Source of the DNA: Egibacteraceae bacterium
GTDB lineage: Bacteria; Actinomycetota; Nitriliruptoria; Euzebyales; Egibacteraceae
Reading direction: 5' to 3'
DNA length: 64,000 bases
Assembly: GCA_030447925.1 (NCBI GenBank)
Contig: JAUJNX010000003.1
Location: 62,001-126,000 of the forward strand
Position numbers and translations under genes: made by a program. Positions 16,151 to 24,482 of the stretch are shown here, piece after piece. Position 1 is the first letter of the stretch. Each line of letters starts with the position of its first letter. The notes beneath the pieces are model-generated. The model ran no database searches. It saw nothing but the letters and a program-made list of their open reading frames with translations, and was not told where the DNA came from.

Positions 16151-16452
16151 CCGGCGACCACGTAGGGACGACGACTAGTGAACCTCCCCCCGCGTCACGC
16201 CCGCAGCGGTCGTGGTCGAACGTCGGGCTGCGGCTGCGGCTGCGGCACCATTACAAGCCGCGCTCTGGTCGCTCGCTCGCCCGCCCGAGGCCCCCGAACA
16301 CCCCTGATAATTGCCTTTGTCACCGGTGACCGGGCGACACGACCTGGGAGTTCAAGGCGCGGCGGGGTGGAGTTATCACCGGCACGATCGACGCTAGCGG
16401 AAGTACCTCGCCGGACGCTGGCGAGCGGATCGCAGCGGGTAGGGGTCCCCAC
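16151..16452. other. 302-bp intergenic region
   Basis: Between the HAD-Nudix gene and the TIGR02391 gene. It contains a run of GGCTGC repeats and no convincing gene, promoter or hairpin by eye. Confidence 0.4.
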
Positions 16453-17157
16453 ATGCCAAGAAGCTGGACACTCACTGGGGAGCAGGTGCTCGCCCTCCCG
16501 CTGGACGAGCTGGCGCTGGAGGTGCTGTCAGACGCCGCGGAGAATCGAGAGTGGAACTCGCGCAACTGGTTCATGCGCATGCGGGACGCGTACCCACGCC
16601 AGCGCGAGGTGGTCCTGGCCCTGGCGGAGGCATGGCAGTGGCTGCGGTCCAAGGGCCTCGTTGCCCACAATCTCGAGCAGACGTCTGAACAGGCGATCTT
16701 CATCACCCGTCTCGGGCACCGGGTGCTGGCTGAGGGTCTGGCTGTGGTGCGCGCAGCCGAGCGCCTCGCGGTCGACCTGCAGCCGCAGCTGGAACGGCGA
16801 GTGCGCCGCCAGTTCCTCATGGGCGAGTACGAACTCGCCGCCTTCGCGAGCATGAAGGCGGTGGAGGTCCGGGTCCGCGAGCTCGCTGGCGCTCCCGACG
16901 CTCTCATCGGGGTGAAGCTGATGACCGAAGCCTTCAAGGAGAGCGGGGCTCTCATCGACCCGGCGCTCGAGCCCGGCGAGCGCGTAGCGCGGATGCAGCT
17001 GTTCGCGGGGGCCATGGGGGTATTCAAGAACCCCAGCAGCCACCGCGAGGTCGAGTTCGACGATCCCACCGAGGCCGCCGAGGTCGTGCTCCTGGCCGAT
17101 TTGCTGCTGCGCATCCTCAACCGACTCGACCCATCGAGGTCGAGCGGGTCGCCGTAG
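16453..17157 (+). CDS. TIGR02391 (Ymh-like) family protein
   Basis: A 234-residue protein. The C-terminal ~130 residues match the TIGR02391 pattern: RRQFLMGEYELAAFASMKAVEVRVRELAG, IGVKLMTEAFKESGALIDP, ERVARMQLFAGAMGVFKNPSSHREV, and DPTEAAEVVLLADLLLRILNRL. This family occurs on mobile elements and near restriction/defence genes and is considered HEPN-related; NPSSHR would supply the polar site. The biochemical role is not established. The N-terminal ~100 residues are helical. No partner gene is adjacent. Confidence 0.8.
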   Translation: MPRSWTLTGEQVLALPLDELALEVLSDAAENREWNSRNWFMRMRDAYPRQREVVLALAEAWQWLRSKGLVAHNLEQTSEQAIFITRLGHRVLAEGLAVVRAAERLAVDLQPQLERRVRRQFLMGEYELAAFASMKAVEVRVRELAGAPDALIGVKLMTEAFKESGALIDPALEPGERVARMQLFAGAMGVFKNPSSHREVEFDDPTEAAEVVLLADLLLRILNRLDPSRSSGSP

Positions 17158-17177
17158 CACCGCCCCTGCCGATCCTC

Positions 17178-17444
17178 CTAGGAGTCCGGGGAGCGTCGCG
17201 GCGCGCGCCCGATCGTCTGGAGGTTCTCGTAGATCCGTCGGAGCATCGTCACCAGCAAGACGATGAGCAGCGCGGTCGCCGCGAGGAACCCTCCCCAGGT
17301 CGCAATGAGGTCCGCGAGGCGTCCCGGCGTCGTCTCGAGCGCGGCCGGGCCCATCCAGTCCAGGAGGGCGCTGGCGGCCGCCATGAGCAGGGCGGCGCCG
17401 GCCAGCGCGAGGATCGGCTTCGTGCGGATGGGCGCGCGCGTCAC
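17178..17444 (-). CDS. 88-residue two-helix membrane protein
   Basis: The GTG start at 17444 is followed by two hydrophobic helices: ILALAGAALLMAAASALLDWM and LIATWGGFLAATALLIVLLVTMLRRI, then a basic tail. No family is recognised. It is divergent from the small-protein operon at 17502, sharing a control region with repeated GTGTAAGCGG boxes. Confidence 0.6.
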   Translation of the reverse strand: MTRAPIRTKPILALAGAALLMAAASALLDWMGPAALETTPGRLADLIATWGGFLAATALLIVLLVTMLRRIYENLQTIGRAPRRSPDS

Positions 17445-17451
17445 GGGCTCA

Positions 17452-17498
17452 GTGTAAGCGGTTCATTGACATCGGACGAGTGTAAGCGGCACGCTTAC
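17452..17498. promoter_or_regulatory. divergent control region with GTGTAAGCGG repeats
   Basis: GTGTAAGCGG occurs at 17452-17461 and 17480-17489. The second copy forms a perfect inverted repeat GTAAGCG-GCA-CGCTTAC (17482-17498). TTGACA at 17466-17471 is a good -35 box but no clear -10 follows. The region separates the membrane protein from the operon starting at 17502; a repressor, possibly the 17502 protein, is expected to bind here. Confidence 0.55.
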
Positions 17499-17501
17499 GT
17501 A

Positions 17502-17987
17502 GTGGTGAAGGACACGGAACGCGAAGGAACGGCGCGTCGCAGGCTCGGCGCCCGGTTCGGTACGCCGTCGCAGGCTGAGTTCGGCATGGCGCCGGTGGAT
17601 GCGGTCCGCGCCGTGCAGAGCGCCGCGGTGGCGGGGGAGCGCAACCGGCTGCTGGGCCGGCCTGACCCCAGCGACGAGGACCTGCTCGATGCGCTGCTGT
17701 TGGTCCGCGGCGCCCGGGACGACGTCGACTACTCGGAGTTGCACCTGATCGGTGCGGCTCGGGCGGCCGGCGTGTCCTGGCAGCGGATCGGCACCGCGCT
17801 CGGCTACGCCGAGCCGGCTGGCCGGCAGGGTGCGGTTGCCCGCTACCGCCGGCTGCGGGAGCGGTGGCCCGGCTGGAAGGCGCCGGGGGAGGACGGCGAG
17901 CGAGACGCACCTGTCACACCCCTGGCGCACGATGAGGGCCTGGACGACACGACCGCCACCGCAGTGGCGGGGGAGGACGACCGATGA
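17502..17987 (+). CDS. putative DNA-binding protein with HTH, first gene of small-protein operon
   Basis: About 161 residues from GTG 17502 (17505 also possible; an in-frame TTG at 17466 would place the start inside the operator). SELHLIGAARAAGVSWQRIGTALGYAEPAGRQGAVARYRRLRERWPG is a helix-turn-helix pattern common in actinobacterial plasmid and phage proteins. It may recognise the palindrome just upstream. The tail is acidic. It leads a run of eight overlapping genes to 20649. Confidence 0.6.
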   Translation: MVKDTEREGTARRRLGARFGTPSQAEFGMAPVDAVRAVQSAAVAGERNRLLGRPDPSDEDLLDALLLVRGARDDVDYSELHLIGAARAAGVSWQRIGTALGYAEPAGRQGAVARYRRLRERWPGWKAPGEDGERDAPVTPLAHDEGLDDTTATAVAGEDDR

Positions 17988-18370
17988 GCCGCCGGTACCC
18001 GCACGGGCCGCCGCCGCCGGAGCCGGAGCCGACCGCCGACGAGATCGCCGAGCGGCGGGCGCTCGCTTCCGCCGCTCGGGAGGCCGGGGTGGCGCTGGCC
18101 CGCGCCGTCGACCTGGCCAAGCTGGTGGGCGGCAAGCCCGACGGCTACACCGTCGATGAGCTCGCCGCCCTGGCTGCCACCCTGCGCGGCTGGGGGTTGA
18201 GCACGGCGATCGGCGCCGGCGCGATGGACCTCGTCCAGGACTGGACCGGCCGGGCCTTCACCGAGATCAAGGGCGTCGAGGGCGAGGACGGCATCCTCGA
18301 CTACCTCGCCAAGCACGACCCGTCCGGGACCGGCCGCGACAACGGCGAGGAGGGCGACGATGGCCGCTGA
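17984..18370 (+). CDS. 128-residue hypothetical protein
   Basis: A proline-rich start (SRRYPHGPPPPEPEPTADE), then helices (REAGVALARAVDLAKLVGG, DELAALAATLRGWGLSTAIGAGAMDLVQDWTGRAFTEI) and an acidic tail. Overlap with the previous gene is four bases. No family is recognised. Confidence 0.55.
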   Translation: MSRRYPHGPPPPEPEPTADEIAERRALASAAREAGVALARAVDLAKLVGGKPDGYTVDELAALAATLRGWGLSTAIGAGAMDLVQDWTGRAFTEIKGVEGEDGILDYLAKHDPSGTGRDNGEEGDDGR

Positions 18371-18599
18371 CACGAACAGGTACCTGACCGACGCGCACGG
18401 ACTGCCCGTCTTCAACGCGTTGCGGCAGCTGGAGACCGCCCTCCGGGACTACGGCGGCGCCTGCGGGCCCGCCGAGGCGCGCAAACTCGCCGGGTGGCTC
18501 TCAGGGCGCATGCACGACCAGGAGCGCGAGTTCGCGCGGGCGATGGCGCTGCGCGCGTCCGAGCCGCCGCCCGAGCCGACCTCACCGAGGCTCCGATGA
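18360..18599 (+). CDS. 79-residue hypothetical protein
   Basis: A helical protein (LPVFNALRQLETALRDYGGACGPAEARKLAGWLSGRMHDQEREFARAMAL) overlapping the previous gene by 11 bases and the next by four. No family is recognised. Confidence 0.55.
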   Translation: MAADTNRYLTDAHGLPVFNALRQLETALRDYGGACGPAEARKLAGWLSGRMHDQEREFARAMALRASEPPPEPTSPRLR

Positions 18600-19081
18600 G
18601 CAGCCTGCCCCGCCCGTACCCGCACCGGTCCGCAGAGCAGTGGGACCCCGACCGGCGGCGCAGCTTCCAGGCGAACGCGCCCGTCGGAGCGGTCGCCTGG
18701 GACAACCAGGACCGCCGCTGGCTGTACAGCGACGACGACGCTCTGGACCACCTCACCGACCACGACCTGGACTGGGCGGCCCCCGACGGCGGCGAGCCCG
18801 CCCGCCCCGCCCGGATCGTCTGGTGCCAGGACGCCGACGGGCCCGCCACCAACGCCGGCCGCGAGACGCTGGACCGCTACTACCCGGCGGTCACCGCCCT
18901 GCTGTCCGCCGCCTGGCGCGACGGCGTCGAGCTCGGCGACCTGCTCGCCGAGGCGCTCACTGCCGTCGCTCGGGAGGTCGGCGGCAGCGACCAGCTCGTC
19001 CGCTACCGGCCCGGCTCCTGGGAGGCCCAGCACCTGATCGCGCTCGCCGCGGCCGCCGACTACGCCGAGCAGCAGCGATGA
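18596..19081 (+). CDS. 161-residue hypothetical protein
   Basis: Soluble protein: an N-terminal region rich in aromatic and charged residues (QANAPVGAVAWDNQDRRWLYSDDDALDHL) followed by helices (YYPAVTALLSAAWRDGVELGDLLAEALTAVAREVGG and the C-terminal QHLIALAAAADYAEQQR). It overlaps both neighbours by four bases. The function is unknown. Confidence 0.55.
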   Translation: MSSLPRPYPHRSAEQWDPDRRRSFQANAPVGAVAWDNQDRRWLYSDDDALDHLTDHDLDWAAPDGGEPARPARIVWCQDADGPATNAGRETLDRYYPAVTALLSAAWRDGVELGDLLAEALTAVAREVGGSDQLVRYRPGSWEAQHLIALAAAADYAEQQR

Positions 19082-19503
19082 CCGCGGCGCCGCTGTTCGA
19101 CAGCGACTCCGAAGGCCGGCCGGACTTCGACACCGTCTACACCCGCTGCCCCGCCTGCGGGGTGGTCGCCGCCTCCTCGAGCGCGAGCTACCGGCTGACC
19201 GGCGACGGCGGCCTGGACCCGACCTTCCCGATCGAGCTGACCTGCTGGCAGGCCGGCCACCGCTACACCGTCACCTCCGCGGCGTTCCTGCCCCGCGACG
19301 CGCAGCGGGTGTGCGCCCGCCCCAGCTGCGGCGCGACCTTCGCCTGCCCCGCGCAGGCCGACGAGGTCACCTGCCCGGCCTGCCGGCTGCTCCAGCCCGG
19401 CCCGTTCCTCACCCCCGCCCGCAGCGACCACGTCCGGCAGGTCCGCGCCGACTACGCCGACACCGTGCGGGCGCTGCTACACCCGCCAGGAGGGCGGCCA
19501 TGA
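19078..19503 (+). CDS. zinc-ribbon-like hypothetical protein
   Basis: A 141-residue protein with CPACG near residue 20, a cysteine-containing CWQAGH, then C-A-R-P-S-C and CPACRLL. These pairs could bind one or two zinc ions. The folded part ends with a helical tail (DHVRQVRADYADTVRALLH). Zinc-ribbon proteins of this size often bind nucleic acid or act as adaptors; nothing more specific is visible. Confidence 0.6.
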   Translation: MTAAPLFDSDSEGRPDFDTVYTRCPACGVVAASSSASYRLTGDGGLDPTFPIELTCWQAGHRYTVTSAAFLPRDAQRVCARPSCGATFACPAQADEVTCPACRLLQPGPFLTPARSDHVRQVRADYADTVRALLHPPGGRP

Positions 19504-20012
19504 CCGCCGGCGGCGCCGACACACCGGCGCAGGTGTGGCCGACGGACCTGCTGGACCGGGCGGAGCGGCAGCTCGCCGAGCTCGCCGCAGACCTCGACGA
19601 CTGGGACAACCGCAGTGGCTCCGCCGCCAGGGGCGGCCACCGGCTGCTGGTCGACGCCGTCGCCGGCCACGCCCGCCAGGTGAAGACGCACGTCGCCGCC
19701 GCGGCCGATGCCGCCGCCCGGCTGGGCGACGTCCCCGACCTCGCGCGGCTGGTCCGCACCGCCGGCCACCTGGTCGACGACATCGACGGCGAGGTCGCCG
19801 AGCTCGCCCGCCCCGACCTCGACGTCGAGGACGAGGACGGCGCGTGGCTGGTGGCCGAGACCCGCGACTACTTGGGACCCCTCCAGACCGGCATCGAGGC
19901 CGCCGTCGGCCAGCTCGAGCCGCTCGAGCACGCTGCGGGCCGACCGCCGCTCACCCATGCGGAGGCGCTCGCGGACATCGCCGACCGGCTCACCTGGGGA
20001 CGGCGCCGGTGA
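19500..20012 (+). CDS. 170-residue helical hypothetical protein
   Basis: Almost entirely helical, with long amphipathic stretches (LLDRAERQLAELAADLDDWDNR, DAVAGHARQVKTHVAAAADAAARLG, LARLVRTAGHLVDDIDGEVAELARP) suggesting a helical bundle or coiled coil. It overlaps its neighbours by four bases. The function is unknown. Confidence 0.55.
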   Translation: MTAGGADTPAQVWPTDLLDRAERQLAELAADLDDWDNRSGSAARGGHRLLVDAVAGHARQVKTHVAAAADAAARLGDVPDLARLVRTAGHLVDDIDGEVAELARPDLDVEDEDGAWLVAETRDYLGPLQTGIEAAVGQLEPLEHAAGRPPLTHAEALADIADRLTWGRRR

Positions 20013-20371
20013 CCGGTGACGCGCCCGCCCTGCGGCCCGGCGACGCGCACCCGGGGTTGACCGTGACCGACCGGCTCATCCGCGGGCTGGTCACCGACCA
20101 CACCGCCGCGGCGGTGGCGGGCGGCTGGACGTTGACGTGGCTGCCCGGCCGGATCGTCACCCGCGAGCAGGCGCTCGCCGGCATGTCGCTGGCCGAGATC
20201 ATCGCCCGCACCCCACCCACCAACATCGGGGCCGGCAGGTGGCGGGAGGAGTGGGACCGCCTCGCCGCCGTCCTGGAGCTCGACGGCGCCGACGCGGTCA
20301 CCCGCGCCAGCGAGTCGCTGTGGTCGATGCGGATGCGGGGACAGCCGCCCGCCGCCGGCGAGCAACGCTGA
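20009..20371 (+). CDS. 120-residue hypothetical protein
   Basis: Soluble protein from GTG 20009: VTDRLIRGLVTDHTAAAVAGGWTLTWLPGRIVTREQALAGMSLAEII, then REEWDRLAAVLELDGADAV. No known domain is visible. It is co-translated with its neighbours (GTGA before it, TGATG after it). Confidence 0.55.
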   Translation: MTGDAPALRPGDAHPGLTVTDRLIRGLVTDHTAAAVAGGWTLTWLPGRIVTREQALAGMSLAEIIARTPPTNIGAGRWREEWDRLAAVLELDGADAVTRASESLWSMRMRGQPPAAGEQR

Positions 20372-20649
20372 TGACCGGCGACCGGACCGTCCCGCATCCT
20401 GATGGTGACCATCCCGACGCCGACGTGTTGGCCGCGGCGGCCGCCGGCACCCTCGACGAGCACCAGCGACGCGCCGTCGACGAGCATGCGCCCGGCTGCC
20501 TGCGCTGCGCAGCGGAGCTGGCCGAGTGGCGCCGGTTCGGCGAAGCGGTCCGCCGGGCCGAGGACTACGACGCCAAGATCGGCTCCCGCCGCGCCGCCAT
20601 CAGCCGGCTTCAACAGCGTCTCAGCGACCTGGGGCGACGAGGGGACTGA
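20371..20649 (+). CDS. small zinc-finger (anti-sigma-type) protein
   Basis: A 92-residue protein. DADVLAAAAAGTLDEHQRRAVDEHAPGCLRCAAELAEWRRF carries H-x3-C-x2-C, the pattern of the zinc-binding anti-sigma domain. A helical C-terminus (AISRLQQRLSDLG) follows. True ZAS proteins restrain ECF sigma factors; here no transmembrane part and no adjacent sigma gene are present. A link to the sigma-like protein at 33481 is possible but unproven. Confidence 0.6.
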   Translation: MTGDRTVPHPDGDHPDADVLAAAAAGTLDEHQRRAVDEHAPGCLRCAAELAEWRRFGEAVRRAEDYDAKIGSRRAAISRLQQRLSDLGRRGD

Positions 20650-20688
20650 TCTCAGCAGCCCGGTCCGCGTGATGGCCGACGTCGGAGG

Positions 20689-20931
20689 TCAGTCGTGCGT
20701 GTCCGCGTCGGGCTGCTTGGGGTCGGGGTAGAGGTGCTGGAGGCTGCCCGGTGCGATGCGGACCCGGTCGATGTAGGCGTCGATCTCGCCTTGCTGCAGT
20801 CGGATGACTCTGCCGAACTTGTAGGCGGGGACCTCCCCTTGATCGATGAGCCGGTAGAGGGTTCGCGCGCCGATGCCCAGCCGTTGGGCCGCCTCTGCGG
20901 TGCTCACCCACTCGATTTCGGTGCCCGCCAT
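20689..20931 (-). CDS. excisionase/HTH_17-type DNA-binding protein
   Basis: An 80-residue protein with the MerR-like excisionase HTH: EWVSTAEAAQRLGIGARTLYRLIDQGEVPAYKFGRVIRLQQGEIDAYID. Such proteins direct excision of integrative elements or regulate plasmid genes. It is separated from the long Tad operon by 100 bases and faces the small-protein operon. No complete integrase is present in the window, only a fragment at 60285. Confidence 0.85.
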   Translation of the reverse strand: MAGTEIEWVSTAEAAQRLGIGARTLYRLIDQGEVPAYKFGRVIRLQQGEIDAYIDRVRIAPGSLQHLYPDPKQPDADTHD

Positions 20932-21030
20932 GGTTTGGCAGCCTACCTCACGTCCGTGCCTAGCTTGTTGCGCCCGGCTAGTGGTGCTTCCTGCACGCCT
21001 GCTGCGAGGCCGAGTCGCTTCGGCTCGAGG

Positions 21031-24000
21031 TCAGGCGCCGCGCGCCCGCTGCTGCCGCCGGGTGAGTTCCTGGTAGAGCTGGCCGGTCTCGGGCTGGACC
21101 TCGTCGAGCGGGTCGTAGGCGTGGACGGCGCGCTGCGCCTCTCGGAACGCCTGGTCGACCCCGTCGAGGTCGCCCAACGCGGCGTGGGCGCGCATGCGTG
21201 CCCGGTACAGGCCCTCGTGGTCGGGGGTGACGCGGTGACCCTGCCGGGTGGCCCAGATGGCCAGCTGGGGGTCGTCGTCGAAGGCGAGTTCGGCGAGGCG
21301 GTGGGCGGCGTCGACGACGGCGACCTCGATGTCGGAGACGATCTGCTCGTCGAAGGGCCACTGCCAGGTGACGTCGTGGAAGGGCCGGCCAGCAACCAGC
21401 TCGAGGGCGGAACGCAGCAGCGCCCCGGCGTGGGCCGGCGGGGCGGTCCGCGCTGCAGCGGTGTAGCGACGGAACCGCTGCCAGTCGCTGGCGACCTCGT
21501 CGCTGAGCCGGTAGCGGCCGTCGGTGGCGTCGGGGAGGCGGTAGCTGCCGTCGCGGTTCAGGCCCAGCACGCGGCGGGTGCGCGACACGCTGTTCTTGGC
21601 GGTGCTGGCGTTGACCCCTTCGGGCCACAGGGCGGACCGCAACTTGTCGGTGGTGACCGGGCCGTCGTGGGTGGCCAGGTACACGACGATCTCGGTGGCC
21701 TTGTTCCTGGTCGCCGTCGGGGTGTCCCAGCCGGTGACGGTGACCGGCCCCAGGACGGTGACCTCCACGGGCCGCGCGGGCAGGTCGACGTCGGCGGGCG
21801 GGTCGCCCGGGTCGGGGTCGGGTCCGGCCACCAGCGGGGTGGGGCGGGTGAGGTCATCGGCGTCGGCCAGGGCCAGCAGCTCGGCGGCCGCCTGGGCGAG
21901 CTTGCCGTCCAAGCCCTGTGCGGTGACGCGCAGGCCGGTGGGCTCCAACGTGGCGCTGCCGTCGTCGCTGATCTGCAGCCGCCAGGTGGCCGGCATGGAC
22001 GGGTCGCTGACCAGCAGCGCGACGCTGCTGGTCTGGGCGAGGTCGGCGAGGTCGGCCAGCGGTGTGGGGTCGGCGACGGGCCCGGGCAGGACGGCGACGA
22101 CGGGGGGCCAGTCCTCGCCGTCGGGCTGCGCGCGGGCGGCGGTGGGGGTGTGCGGCTGGACGGCGGACTGCAGGGCGCGTGCCTGCTTGCTGACGCGCTC
22201 GGCGAGGGCGGCCAGGTCGGTGGTCGGCTCGACGCCGGGCTGCTGTCCGACCGGGTCGTCGGGGTCGGCGACCAGCAGGGGCACGGGGGTGAGCGACGCG
22301 GCCCACGGGGCGGTGGCCAGCTCCGCGGTGGCGGCCGCCAGAAACGCCTGCACGCCGTCTGCGGGCCCTTCGACCCGCAGCACGCCGAGCTGCTCGAGGT
22401 TCACCAGCACGGGGCCGTCATCGCCGGCGCCGATGGTGACCATGGCGGGGCACAGCGGCGGGGCGTTGCCGGCCGCCGCCTGCAGCTGCTCCAGCGACAG
22501 CTCGGGGTCCAGCTGCCAGACGTTGGCGTCGTCGCGGGCGACGAACCCGTCCGGCGCGTCCGGGTCGGGCCGGTCGAGCAGGACCTCGACGCCGCGGCTG
22601 TGGCTGACCTGGATGGTGATGGGGTTGGGTGGTGGGGTTGCGCGCTGCTGGTTGCGCAGCCGGACGGTGAGCAGCCGCAGGGTGGCGTCCAGCCAGGCGA
22701 TCGGCTGGCTCGCTGCGGCCGATCGGAGCTGGCGCTCGGCCTGCTGCAGGGGAGGCGACGGGCGGGGCAGGTCGCGTCCGGGCCGGCGGCGGCGGGCCTG
22801 GCGGCTGCGCATCTTGGTCAGCGCCCACAGCACGCTGCCGGCGGTGAGCGCGCTGGCGGCCGCGATGGCGGGGACCGCCAGGTCGACGTCGCCGTCGTCG
22901 GTCGTGGTGGCCGTCTCGGTCGTCACGGCGGGTCCGTTTGGTCGCGGGCTGGCAGCGGCGGGGGCGTCTGCCCGGGCGGCTGGCCCGGGGCGGCCCGGGG
23001 CGGGCGCCTGCTCGTCGGGCAGCAGCACCGGCGCCTCGGGGGCCGGTGCCGCCGGCACCTCGTCTCCGGGCTCGGCGGCGTCGCCGTCGGGGCTGGGCGG
23101 CGCCTCGGACGGTGGTGCGGTCGCCGCGGTAGGGGTGGGCGCGGGGGTCGCTGCGGCGCCTGGAGCGGCAGGGAGGTCCAGACGCCAGCCTGGGTGGAGG
23201 ACGTCGGGGTCGGTGAGCGCGTCCCCGTCGGCCTGGGGGCGACCGGCGTTGGCGTCGAAGATCCGCGGGTACTGGCCGGGGTCGCCGTAGACGTCGCCGG
23301 CGATCTCCGACAGCGACTCGCCGGGCGCGACGACGTGCGTGGCCTCGAGCGCTGGGGAGGGCGCGTCGCTGGGCAGGGCGAGGGTCCAGCCGGGCCGCAG
23401 CCCCTCGACGAGGTCGGCGGGCAGGCGGGTGCCGTCGGGCTGGAGCCGCCCGGCGTTGAGGTCGCGGATGCGGGGCCACTGGGAGCCGTCGCCGAGAGTT
23501 TGCTCGGCGATCTCCCACAGGGTGTCGCCGCGCTGGACGGTGTAGACCGGCCCGGCGTCGGAGGGGGCGGCGGGTGGCGCGTGGACCTGCTGGGCGGGTG
23601 CTGCCGGCTCGGGGGCGGCTGGGTCGGCCGCGACGGCGGTGGCGGCGGCTACGGGCGTGTGCAGGACGGCGAGGTCGGCGGCGAGCGCCGGTCTGGCGGG
23701 TCCGAGGGTGGACAGGACGAGCGTCGCGCTGGTGACCAGCTGGGCGGCGAGCCGCTGGGTGCCGGGGGTGATGGGCAGCCGCGGGGCGGGTCGTCCCCGC
23801 AGGGTCGCGAGGGTCTCGACGAGCAGCCCGAGCGTCAGCTGCGCCCACGTCACCCACACGACGGCGGCGAGGAGCACGATGACGACCTGGGCGTCGACGC
23901 GCCCTGCGGCCAGCCCGCCGCCGAGCCGCTGCCAGGCGGCGAGGCTGTCGGGGTAGCCGACGAAGCGGATCAGCGCCCAGGGGACGCCGACGGTGAGCGC

Positions 24001-24054
24001 GGCGATCGCGGCCAGGGAGCCGAGGCCGGTGAGCAGCGTGGTCAACCGACGCAT
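21031..24054 (-). CDS. membrane-anchored LysM-BTAD regulator of a Tad locus
   Basis: A 1007-residue protein. Transmembrane segments occur near residues 8-25, 55-80 and 105-125. Two LysM domains follow (YTVQRGDTLWEIAEQTLGDG near 172 and HVVAPGESLSEIAGDVYGDP near 240), then a proline/alanine linker. Another hydrophobic segment (VPAIAAASALTAGSVLWAL) lies near 395. The C-terminal third holds a winged-helix OmpR-like domain (VEVTVLGPVTVTGW and DKLRSALWPEGVNASTAKNSVSRTRRVLG, from ~760) and a BTAD helical domain. LysM binds peptidoglycan; BTAD proteins activate transcription. It may report pilus or cell-wall state to DNA. It is the last gene of the pilus operon. Confidence 0.85.
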   Translation of the reverse strand: MRRLTTLLTGLGSLAAIAALTVGVPWALIRFVGYPDSLAAWQRLGGGLAAGRVDAQVVIVLLAAVVWVTWAQLTLGLLVETLATLRGRPAPRLPITPGTQRLAAQLVTSATLVLSTLGPARPALAADLAVLHTPVAAATAVAADPAAPEPAAPAQQVHAPPAAPSDAGPVYTVQRGDTLWEIAEQTLGDGSQWPRIRDLNAGRLQPDGTRLPADLVEGLRPGWTLALPSDAPSPALEATHVVAPGESLSEIAGDVYGDPGQYPRIFDANAGRPQADGDALTDPDVLHPGWRLDLPAAPGAAATPAPTPTAATAPPSEAPPSPDGDAAEPGDEVPAAPAPEAPVLLPDEQAPAPGRPGPAARADAPAAASPRPNGPAVTTETATTTDDGDVDLAVPAIAAASALTAGSVLWALTKMRSRQARRRRPGRDLPRPSPPLQQAERQLRSAAASQPIAWLDATLRLLTVRLRNQQRATPPPNPITIQVSHSRGVEVLLDRPDPDAPDGFVARDDANVWQLDPELSLEQLQAAAGNAPPLCPAMVTIGAGDDGPVLVNLEQLGVLRVEGPADGVQAFLAAATAELATAPWAASLTPVPLLVADPDDPVGQQPGVEPTTDLAALAERVSKQARALQSAVQPHTPTAARAQPDGEDWPPVVAVLPGPVADPTPLADLADLAQTSSVALLVSDPSMPATWRLQISDDGSATLEPTGLRVTAQGLDGKLAQAAAELLALADADDLTRPTPLVAGPDPDPGDPPADVDLPARPVEVTVLGPVTVTGWDTPTATRNKATEIVVYLATHDGPVTTDKLRSALWPEGVNASTAKNSVSRTRRVLGLNRDGSYRLPDATDGRYRLSDEVASDWQRFRRYTAAARTAPPAHAGALLRSALELVAGRPFHDVTWQWPFDEQIVSDIEVAVVDAAHRLAELAFDDDPQLAIWATRQGHRVTPDHEGLYRARMRAHAALGDLDGVDQAFREAQRAVHAYDPLDEVQPETGQLYQELTRRQQRARGA

Positions 24055-24056
24055 GG

Positions 24057-24482
24057 TCAGTCCTCCGCCTGGTCGATGCCCGCGGCGGCGCGGGCCTGCC
24101 GGGTCGCGGTGACGGTGCGGGAGCCGACGCCGACCAGTCCCAGGAGCGGCAGGTCGATCTGGCGGCTGACGGTGACCGTGACGACGTCGCCGGTGACGCT
24201 GGCCGACCCGTCCTCGCCGAGGGTGTTCAGGTAGGCCCGGGCCGCTGCGGCGGCGGCGTCGGGCTCGAGGACGACGTCGCCGGTCTGGCGGAACGCCTGC
24301 AGGTCGACCTCTTGGGCGGCGGCGCGGGCCGCGCCGGAGGCGACGTCGCTGGCTTGGCGGCGGCCCGACAGCAGCCTGCCGCCGTCACCGACGAGGGCGA
24401 TGACGGCGATCAGCCCGATGGCGACGCCGGCGGCGAACGTGGTGGCGATGCCGCCGGCGTCGTCGGTTCGGCGGCGGGTCAT
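24057..24482 (-). CDS. TadG/TadE-like pilus assembly protein
   Basis: A 141-residue protein with the N-terminal hydrophobic segment GGIATTFAAGVAIGLIAVIALVGDGGRLLSGRRQASDVASGAARAAAQ, the usual start of Tad minor-pilin-like proteins. The rest is a small extracellular domain. It overlaps the preceding TadE gene by four bases. It probably inserts in the membrane and supports assembly of the Flp pilus. Confidence 0.8.
   Translation of the reverse strand: MTRRRTDDAGGIATTFAAGVAIGLIAVIALVGDGGRLLSGRRQASDVASGAARAAAQEVDLQAFRQTGDVVLEPDAAAAAARAYLNTLGEDGSASVTGDVVTVTVSRQIDLPLLGLVGVGSRTVTATRQARAAAGIDQAED

Noticed and set aside
20695-24234. A 1179-codon plus-strand frame opposite the LysM-BTAD gene
   Set aside because: Glycine/arginine/valine-rich with no domains; the opposite strand has clear LysM, winged-helix and BTAD domains. 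It is a high-G+C shadow.
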